The translations under genes and the position numbers were made by a program. 38,568 nucleotides of DNA from an uncultured bacterium (GTDB taxonomy: Bacteria; Verrucomicrobiota; Kiritimatiellia; RFP12; UBA1067): positions 1 through 38,568 of the forward strand of contig CACZDG010000016.1 in the NCBI GenBank assembly GCA_902779865.1, read 5' to 3'. The notes beneath the pieces were generated by a model. It made no database searches, had not been told where the DNA came from, and was given only the letters and a program-made list of their open reading frames with translations. Shown piece by piece: positions 32,812 to 38,568 of this stretch (its first letter is position 1; each line of letters begins with the position of its first letter).

Positions 32812-33770
32812 TGCGAAGAACGCCCATGGCATTGCATTATCGGAAATTGAGAGCAATTGCAGCTCTCTTTGCGTTTGCTGCAAGCGTGGCGGTTGCCGAG
32901 CCGGTTTGCGACCATAGTCTCGGAGTGCCGCAAGACCACGAGATGTGGCGGCAGACGGTGGAGCTGTGCAGGGGCGTGAAGCTCAGGGCGTACGCGCTGG
33001 ACGAGCCACGGTTGATGAAGGCGTTTGTGGCGCGGATAAACCTTGATGAGCCCGGAATCGGCTTCACCGCCACCGACCGCGACGAGAAGTGGGGCGAGCC
33101 TATGCCCGACTACACGAACAGGATTATGCTGATCCACACGAAACGCGAGACGACGCCCAACTTCATGATGCAGCGCAGGGCGGCGGGCGAACCTGTCGTG
33201 CTGGCGGTGAACGCCACTCCGTGGGGGCCTTGGGACTGCGCGGCGGCGTTTCGTTCCACGTACGCGTCGCTCAGGGGATGGAACGTCTCGCACGGCGTAG
33301 AGCTGTCGCAGTCCAAAAGGCCAAGGAGTGGGGCTCTCTTCGTCGTTTACAAGGATGGCAAGGCGGATATTGCCACGTCCGTTGCGGAAGAACGAGCCAA
33401 GGACGTTGCATTCGCATTCGGCGGGTTCGGCCTCATCATGACGAATAGCGTGCCCACGGCCTACGCGCGCCATCTGAAGAATCAGGCGCCTGCGCAACGT
33501 ACAGCGTTCGGACTCGACGCAAGTCGAAAGACGCTCGTGCTGCTCGTCGTGGATGGCCGTAAGCCGGACTACAGCATCGGTGCCTTCGGGATGGATCTTT
33601 ACGAAATCCTGCGCAGGGAAGGCGTGACGGACGCAGTCAACATGGACGGCGGCGGTTCCTCCACGCTCACCGTTTTTGACGCAAAGTGCGGGAAGCCATG
33701 GACGTTCACCCGTTCAAATCCTCGCCGCAACGCCTTGAACGTCGGGATCACGCTCAAACATTGTGATTGA
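32811..33770 (+). CDS. Secreted phosphodiester glycosidase domain protein (NAGPA / DUF2233-like)
   Basis: 319 residues. The ATG at 32811 overlaps the previous TGA; a GTG at 32808 and an ATG at 32826 are alternatives. A signal peptide ends near SVAVAEP. Residues about 160-318 match the NAGPA domain family: RTAFGLDASRKTLVLLVVDGR, then GMDLYEILRREGVTDAVNMDGGGSSTL with the conserved Asp-Gly-Gly-Gly-Ser segment. Founding members uncover mannose 6-phosphate by removing N-acetylglucosamine; bacterial relatives act on cell-wall or exopolysaccharide phosphodiesters. The substrate here is unknown. The stop codon overlaps the -35 box of the efflux operon. Confidence 0.85.
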   Translation: MRRTPMALHYRKLRAIAALFAFAASVAVAEPVCDHSLGVPQDHEMWRQTVELCRGVKLRAYALDEPRLMKAFVARINLDEPGIGFTATDRDEKWGEPMPDYTNRIMLIHTKRETTPNFMMQRRAAGEPVVLAVNATPWGPWDCAAAFRSTYASLRGWNVSHGVELSQSKRPRSGALFVVYKDGKADIATSVAEERAKDVAFAFGGFGLIMTNSVPTAYARHLKNQAPAQRTAFGLDASRKTLVLLVVDGRKPDYSIGAFGMDLYEILRREGVTDAVNMDGGGSSTLTVFDAKCGKPWTFTRSNPRRNALNVGITLKHCD

Positions 33771-33796
33771 CTTACATACCTACGAGTATGTATAAT
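33767..33796 (+). promoter_or_regulatory. Promoter of the efflux operon
   Basis: TTGACT (33767-33772), an 18-bp spacer, and a perfect TATAAT (33791-33796). The start is expected near 33803, at or beside the ATG at 33804, so the first gene would be translated from an almost leaderless transcript. Confidence 0.75.
33773..33792. promoter_or_regulatory. TetR/AcrR-like operator overlapping the efflux promoter
   Basis: TACATAC-N6-GTATGTA, a perfect 7-bp-arm dyad filling the promoter spacer and touching the -10. The E. coli AcrR site has the same outer arms (TACATAC and GTATGTA) with a wider centre. The repressor gene is not in this window. Confidence 0.6.
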
Positions 33797-33803
33797 GTGC
33801 GCC

Positions 33804-35201
33804 ATGAGTTTCTTTGCAAAAATAGGTTTTGGGGCGGCGGCGCTGCTGTTTGCTTCAGGATGTGAGACGGTTGACCGCGCCCGTCGCGCACAGGCGGAAG
33901 CGGAAGCAGCCGGAAAGGACGAACCCGTCGTACGCGATTCCGTGCGGAACGTGGACTTCAAGGGGTATCGTCTGACTGATTACGTAGCGTGGGCGATGAA
34001 CCACCGCCCGGGCATCGAGGCCGCGTACCTTTCCATCTCGAACGCCGTGCTGGAGCTTTCGCGCGTGACGTCGGACAGGGCCCTGCAAGCGAATCTTTCA
34101 AGCGGGTTTTCGCAGTCCACGGCGAATCGCAACAGCCACTTCTCCGGACACCAGGACCGAGGCAAGTTCACTTCCGATGTTTCCTTCGATCTGCTCATAT
34201 ACGACTTCGGACGCATCGACGCGCAGGAGAGGCAGGCGCGTGAGAACCTCGTTGCGGCGCAGCGCGACCTTGCGGAACAGGAGTTCATTGTGTTCAACGA
34301 CGTCGCGAAGTCGTACTTCACCCTGTTGCAGAACGACGCGCTCCTTGAAGTCGCCCGCACGAACGAGTTCCAGTACGCGGAGCATCTCCGTCAGGCGGAG
34401 TCGTTGTTCGCGGAAGGGGAGGTCAAGAAACTTGACGTGCTGAAGGCGCGCGTGGACCTCTCGGACGCACGGCTCGCGATGATAAACGCATCGAACGACG
34501 TTGTTACGGCGGGTGCAGAGTTCATACGTGCGCTGGGGCTTTCGGTGGATTGCGTGTCGCGCGAGGACGTTGCATCCGTCGCGGACAACGCGCTTGAATC
34601 CTTCCGCCGGGACTTGCCGTCCACCGTTTACGGCGCAGGCGAGGCGCTGGACCTTGCCCGCACCAACGCGCCGTCCCTCAAGGCGTTGCGGGCTAGGTTG
34701 CGCGCGGCGTCCGCAGAGGTGGACTACGCGATCGCCGACCTCTTCCCGACCATTTCCTTTTCGGGCGCGGTCTCGTTCGCGGATCCGGCGTGGAACTGGT
34801 CGTGGGGCTTCAAGGCCTTGCAGAACCTGATCGACGGCTACCGCAAGCGGACGTTGGTTGACGAGGCCGTGGTGGCGCTGGAGCGTTCGCGCGTGGCGTT
34901 GGACGAGGCCGAGCAGAACCTCTCGCGCGACCTTGCCGTGGCCACGGCGACGCGCGACAACGCGAGGGTGTCGTTGGAGACGGCGCGGATAGAGGTGCAG
35001 CAGGCGAAGGAAAACCTCGATACAGTCGTTGAGCAGTATCGCCTCGGCGATGCGTCGCGCATCGACTTCACCGACGCCGCGAGCGGTTTCGCAAGCGCGC
35101 TCGGTGCACGCGTGAAGGCGTTCTACGCGGGCGAGATCGCGGAGGCCGAGTTGATTCGGCTTACGGGCGTAGTGCCGCCGTCAAAGAACAATGGGAAATA
35201 A
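33804..35201 (+). CDS. TolC-family outer-membrane efflux lipoprotein
   Basis: 465 residues from the ATG at 33804; the ATG at 33795 lies inside the -10 box. The lipobox FASGC gives a lipid-anchored N-terminus, as in OprM/NodT-type channels. Two outer-membrane efflux (OEP) repeats are visible: about 60-245 (YRLTDYVAWAMNHRPGIEAAYLSI, LLIYDFGRIDAQERQARENL) and about 285-455 (GEALDLARTNAPSLKALRARL, QYRLGDASRIDFTDA). Long helices match the trimeric alpha-barrel of TolC. It provides the exit duct for the MFP and ABC proteins encoded next, 9 nt downstream. Confidence 0.92.
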   Translation: MSFFAKIGFGAAALLFASGCETVDRARRAQAEAEAAGKDEPVVRDSVRNVDFKGYRLTDYVAWAMNHRPGIEAAYLSISNAVLELSRVTSDRALQANLSSGFSQSTANRNSHFSGHQDRGKFTSDVSFDLLIYDFGRIDAQERQARENLVAAQRDLAEQEFIVFNDVAKSYFTLLQNDALLEVARTNEFQYAEHLRQAESLFAEGEVKKLDVLKARVDLSDARLAMINASNDVVTAGAEFIRALGLSVDCVSREDVASVADNALESFRRDLPSTVYGAGEALDLARTNAPSLKALRARLRAASAEVDYAIADLFPTISFSGAVSFADPAWNWSWGFKALQNLIDGYRKRTLVDEAVVALERSRVALDEAEQNLSRDLAVATATRDNARVSLETARIEVQQAKENLDTVVEQYRLGDASRIDFTDAASGFASALGARVKAFYAGEIAEAELIRLTGVVPPSKNNGK

Positions 35202-35210
35202 GGAGAACGG

Positions 35211-36512
35211 ATGATACGGCAGATATTCAAATGGATTTGGCGGCTTGCATGGCTTGCCGCGCTGGGCTATGCCGGATGGTGGGGTTGGCGTTGGTACGGC
35301 GAACGGACGAAGAAGTCGGAAGAGGTGCGGTACCGCACGGCGCCGGTCGTGCGCATGGACGTGTTCCGCACGGTCGAGGCCACGGGCACGGTGCAGCCGA
35401 TCAAGGAGGTCGAGGTCGGCGCGCAGGTGAACGGCAGGATCGTCAAGCTGTTCGTCGATTACAATTCCGTCGTGACCAACGGGCAGGTGGTGGCCCTCAT
35501 CGACCCGCTAGTCTATGAGGCAAACTACAAGAGCGCACTCGGCGAGCTCCACGCCAACCAGGCCAACGTCAGGAAATGCGAGGCTCAGCTCGTCCTCGCG
35601 GAGAAGACGCTCGTGCGCAAGGAGAAGCTCGCAAAACGCGAGATGGCGCCGGTGGCGGACTACGACTCCGCGTTGGAGGCGCGCGACACGGCAATCGCCT
35701 CCCTCGCCGCCGCGAAGGCGAGCGTGGAGCGGAGCGAGGCGAGCGTGAGCCAGGCGAAGGCAAATCTCGGCTACTGCACGATCGTCTCTCCGGTGGACGG
35801 CGTGGTTATCACCCGTTCCGTGGATGAGGGGCAGACGGTGGTTTCGTCCATGAACGCCGTTCCGCTACTCAAGATCGCCACCGACCTCCGGCGCATCCAG
35901 GTGGAGGCGACGGTGCCTGAGGCGGATATCGGCAATGTGCGCGATGGGCAGGAGGTGTCGTTCGGCGTCGATTCCTACCCTGGCGTGACGTTCAAGGGCG
36001 CGGTCACGCAGGTGCGCATGGCCTCCACCACCACGAGTTCCGTTGTCACGTACCCGGTGATCATCGAGGCGGAGAATCCTTCCGGTAAGCTCTTCCCCGG
36101 CATGACGGCGAACATCTCCATCCACATCGCGGAGTCGCGCAACACACTGGCGGTAACGTCCGCCGCGTTCCGCTACCGTCCCGCCGCGCAGCAGGCGTTC
36201 GGCGGGATGCACGAGCCCAAGGCGAAGGACGCGTCCGGCAAAAAGACGCTGTGGCTGCTTGACGCCAACGGCGCACCTGAAGCCGTCGAGGTGGGCACCG
36301 GACTTTCCGACGGCACGTTCACTGAGATAAAGACGGACGCCGCGCTTGAAGGGCGCGAGGCCGTGTTGGGCGTACAGGCGGCGTTCCCGTTCGGCGCGGC
36401 GGGCGCGGGAGGCCCCACGAATCCGTTCATGCCGAAGCGCCAGATGCGCCAGAACAAGAACAGCGCGAGGCAGGGCGGCGCGGCATCCGCTCCGAAGCCG
36501 CCGGCGAGATGA
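35211..36512 (+). CDS. MacA-like periplasmic adaptor (membrane fusion protein)
   Basis: 433 residues; AAGGAG overlaps the preceding stop. One N-terminal transmembrane helix (about 8-28) precedes a beta-barrel and lipoyl domain (VEATGTVQPIKEVEVGAQVNGRIVKL), a helical hairpin (about 105-180), and the second lipoyl half (LGYCTIVSPVDGVVITRSVDEGQTV). Such adaptors link the inner-membrane transporter to the TolC-type channel. The C-terminus is Gln/Arg/Asn-rich (MPKRQMRQNKNSARQGG). It overlaps the ATPase gene by 4 nt. Confidence 0.93.
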   Translation: MIRQIFKWIWRLAWLAALGYAGWWGWRWYGERTKKSEEVRYRTAPVVRMDVFRTVEATGTVQPIKEVEVGAQVNGRIVKLFVDYNSVVTNGQVVALIDPLVYEANYKSALGELHANQANVRKCEAQLVLAEKTLVRKEKLAKREMAPVADYDSALEARDTAIASLAAAKASVERSEASVSQAKANLGYCTIVSPVDGVVITRSVDEGQTVVSSMNAVPLLKIATDLRRIQVEATVPEADIGNVRDGQEVSFGVDSYPGVTFKGAVTQVRMASTTTSSVVTYPVIIEAENPSGKLFPGMTANISIHIAESRNTLAVTSAAFRYRPAAQQAFGGMHEPKAKDASGKKTLWLLDANGAPEAVEVGTGLSDGTFTEIKTDAALEGREAVLGVQAAFPFGAAGAGGPTNPFMPKRQMRQNKNSARQGGAASAPKPPAR

Positions 36513-37213
36513 CGATGGAACACCTGATCGAGATACGCGACCTGCGGAAGATATACGCGCTGGGCGAAGAGCCCGTAGCGGCGCTGGACGGAGTGTCGCT
36601 CACCATCGAACAGGGCGAGTTTGTGGCGATCATGGGCGCGTCGGGGAGCGGCAAATCGACGATGCTAAACATCCTCGGCTGCCTCGATACGCCCACGAGC
36701 GGCAGCTACCTCCTCGACGGCATAGAGGTGGCCCGCCGCTCTCGCACGGAGCTCGCACGCATCCGCAACCGCAAGCTCGGGTTCGTGTTCCAGAACTTCA
36801 ACCTTCTCGCACGCACGAGTGCGATAGAGAACGTGGAGCTTCCAGACTTCTACCTCAACCGACTTGGACGCGCCGCTCGCCGCGCGCGCGCCCGTTCGCT
36901 GCTTGAGCGCGTGGGGCTTGGCGGACGCGGAACCCATACGCCCGCGCAGCTTTCCGGCGGACAGCAACAGCGCGTGGCCATCGCCCGCGCGCTGATGAAC
37001 GAACCGCCCGTGCTTTTCGCCGACGAGCCCACCGGCAACCTCGACACGAAAAGCTCCATCGAGATCATGAACCTCTTCACCGAGCTCTCCAACGAGGGCA
37101 TCACCATCGTGATGGTCACGCATGAGGACGACATCGCCGCCTACGCGAAGCGCCACCTGTTGATGCGCGACGGACACCTCATCAAGGACGACGGCGCGGG
37201 AGGTGCGGCGTGA
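36509..37213 (+). CDS. MacB/LolD-type ABC transporter ATPase
   Basis: 234 residues. All ABC motifs are intact: Walker [11 protein letters not shown]-loop VFQNFNLL, signature [15 protein letters not shown], Walker [13 protein letters not shown] and the H-loop VTHEDD. It powers the permease encoded downstream. The start overlaps the adaptor stop (ATGA); an ATG two codons later is possible. In E. coli MacB the ATPase and permease are fused, while here they are separate. Confidence 0.96.
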   Translation: MTMEHLIEIRDLRKIYALGEEPVAALDGVSLTIEQGEFVAIMGASGSGKSTMLNILGCLDTPTSGSYLLDGIEVARRSRTELARIRNRKLGFVFQNFNLLARTSAIENVELPDFYLNRLGRAARRARARSLLERVGLGGRGTHTPAQLSGGQQQRVAIARALMNEPPVLFADEPTGNLDTKSSIEIMNLFTELSNEGITIVMVTHEDDIAAYAKRHLLMRDGHLIKDDGAGGAA

Positions 37214-38442
37214 ACGTGTTCATGATCTTCCGCGTGGCGGTGCGCGCCATCTGGCGCAACAAGACGCGCAGTTCCCTCACGATGCTCGGCATCATCTTCG
37301 GCATAGCGGCCGTGATCGTGGTGCTCGCTATCGGCAGGGGCGCGTCCCTCAACATGGTCGCCGAGATATCGAAGATGGGCAACAACATGGTGATGATCTT
37401 CTCCGAACAGCGCCACGCCGCCGCAGGAGTGCGCGGTGCGGCCGGAGAAGGGCAGAGCCTAACGGCTTCGGACGGCGACGCCATCCGCCGCGAGCTTTCT
37501 CACCTCGTTCAGGCCGTGACGCCGGAGGTGCGCACGCAGATGCAGGTGGTTTACGCCGAGAAGAACTGGAACACCACCGTCTATGGCTGCTCCACCGAGT
37601 TCAGCACTATCCGCAACTGGGACGTTGTGGCGGGAGACTTCTTCGACGAGATGGAGCAGAAGCAGTGCGCGCGCGTGTGCCTTATCGGGCGCACGGTCGT
37701 CAACAACCTCTTCCCGAATGAGGACCCCGTGGGGCGCACGATCCGCATCGGCAACATGCCGTTCAGGATAAAGGGCGTGATGGGCGTGAAGGGCGTGGGT
37801 GGGTTCGGACAGGACCAGGACGACGCGGTGCTCGCGCCGTACACGACTGTCAAGCGCGTCTTGCAGGCGTCCAAGTTCCCGGACAACGTTCGCCACATAA
37901 AGCTCTCCCTCTACTCGATGGACCAGCTTGAGGAGGCGAAGCGCGAGATCGCAATGTTGTTGCGCCAGCGGCATCGCCTCGCGGACGACGATGACGACGA
38001 CTTCCGCATTATCGACATGGCGGAGATCACATCCACGATGAGCGCCGTCTCCAGCACGATGACAGTGCTTCTCGCGGCGGTGGCGGCGATTTCCCTCCTC
38101 GTTGGCGGTATCGGCATCATGAACATCATGCTCGTCTCTGTCACAGAGCGCATACGTGAGATCGGTCTGCGCATGGCGATTGGCGCCACGCCAGCGAATA
38201 TTTTAGGGCAGTTCATATTGGAGGCCGTAGTGCTTTCAACACTTGGTGGTGCGATTGGCGTGGCCCTTGGCGTGGCCGGCGCGCAGGCGATTGGCAAGCT
38301 TCAGGGGTGGCCGATAATGGTGGAGCCGTCATCGGCCGCTGGTGCGTTCCTGTTCTCCGCGTTCGTGGGAATGTTCTTCGGTTTCTACCCAGCCTGGCGC
38401 GCCAGCCGTCTCAACCCGATCGACTGCCTCCGCTACGAGTGA
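37210..38442 (+). CDS. MacB/FtsX-type ABC transporter permease
   Basis: 410 residues from a GTG overlapping the ATPase stop (GTGA). The typical MacB-type layout is seen: one helix at about 20-42 (RSSLTMLGIIFGIAAVIVVLAIG), a large MacB_PCD periplasmic domain to about 270, and three helices in the FtsX domain (VGGIGIMNIMLVSVTERIREIGLRMAIGA, then FILEAVVLSTLGGAIG and the end FYPAWRASRLNPIDCLRYE). Together with the three upstream genes it forms a tripartite exporter for drugs, peptides or lipids; the substrate is unknown. Confidence 0.95.
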   Translation: MNVFMIFRVAVRAIWRNKTRSSLTMLGIIFGIAAVIVVLAIGRGASLNMVAEISKMGNNMVMIFSEQRHAAAGVRGAAGEGQSLTASDGDAIRRELSHLVQAVTPEVRTQMQVVYAEKNWNTTVYGCSTEFSTIRNWDVVAGDFFDEMEQKQCARVCLIGRTVVNNLFPNEDPVGRTIRIGNMPFRIKGVMGVKGVGGFGQDQDDAVLAPYTTVKRVLQASKFPDNVRHIKLSLYSMDQLEEAKREIAMLLRQRHRLADDDDDDFRIIDMAEITSTMSAVSSTMTVLLAAVAAISLLVGGIGIMNIMLVSVTERIREIGLRMAIGATPANILGQFILEAVVLSTLGGAIGVALGVAGAQAIGKLQGWPIMVEPSSAAGAFLFSAFVGMFFGFYPAWRASRLNPIDCLRYE

Positions 38443-38498
38443 TTCTTCCAAGAATCTAAACTCCCACCGCCGGGGTGCAAAGACTTTTTTCTGCAAGG

Positions 38499-38567
38499 TC
38501 ATGCCGATTTCGTGCAGATTACCTGCTTGAGATTGCGCAACCGCCAGTTGAAGAACTCGTCTAGGCG
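38499..38567 (-). CDS. Possible C-terminal end of a minus-strand gene (partial)
   Basis: In one minus-strand frame the last bases encode RLDEFFNWRLRNLKQVICTKSA and a TGA (38501-38499). Composition is protein-like and the gene would extend beyond the window. The stretch is too short to identify. The 56 bp between it and the permease stop contain GATTCTT-CC-AAGAATC (38441-38456) and a T6 run (38484-38489), but no convincing terminator. Confidence 0.3.
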   Translation of the reverse strand, partial: RLDEFFNWRLRNLKQVICTKSA

Positions 38568-38568
38568 T

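Noticed and set aside
38441-38489. Terminator after the efflux operon
   Set aside because: GATTCTT-CC-AAGAATC has too short a loop and is AT-rich, and the T6 run 28 nt later is not next to a GC-rich stem.

Overview
The window looks like a chromosomal segment of a GC-rich, Gram-negative bacterium of the PVC group, most likely Kiritimatiellota (former Verrucomicrobia subdivision 5). This is inferred from the giant secreted BspA-type LRR / InlB-B-repeat proteins with the N-terminal signature TVGGYTWTYQINGDTAEI, the many short palindromic and short tandem dispersed repeats, and the mix of Gfo/Idh/MocA, SPFH and MacAB-TolC-like genes. No rRNA or tRNA gene is present, so the placement is not proven.

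Left region (1-2640): about 1.1 kb without a convincing gene. It holds an AT-rich dyad array with seven sites at an exact 22-bp period (238-384), a 28-bp dispersed repeat, palindromic repeats and a promoter. A 43-codon remnant of an LRR gene follows, then an AlbA_2/Schlafen-type ATPase-like regulator flanked by direct repeats of the LRR gene's 5' end.

Surface-protein region (2641-15160): a 2834-residue LRR + B-repeat protein, an 810-residue membrane-anchored B-repeat protein 4 nt downstream, and a smaller LRR gene split by a frameshift.

Central region (15248-23796): a TrmA/RlmD-type RNA methyltransferase, a Tat-signal Gfo/Idh/MocA oxidoreductase, an MBOAT O-acyltransferase with its SGNH-like partner (probably one transcript), then an overlapping pair of SPFH/band-7 membrane proteins with their own promoter.

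Thiamine and translation region (23819-30658): a minus-strand thiSFGH operon diverges from metG. Its promoter is a near-consensus 17-bp-spaced promoter whose spacer is largely a perfect palindrome. Next comes an exported beta-propeller lactonase whose frame runs on into a HisI-like gene that appears to have its own promoter and start.

Right region (30684-38568): secG with a long Pro/Ala tail, a hemolysin III/PAQR protein, an unknown membrane-anchored coiled-coil protein, a phosphodiester glycosidase-like protein, and a four-gene TolC/MFP/ABC-ATPase/FtsX-permease efflux operon whose promoter overlaps a TetR/AcrR-like operator. A possible partial minus-strand gene ends the window.

Recurring themes are extended -10 promoters (TTTGGTATAAT-like) with little -35, several near-leaderless starts, few intrinsic terminators, and small repeats that have entered coding sequence in frame (signal peptide of the giant LRR protein, MetG linker, SPFH proteins).
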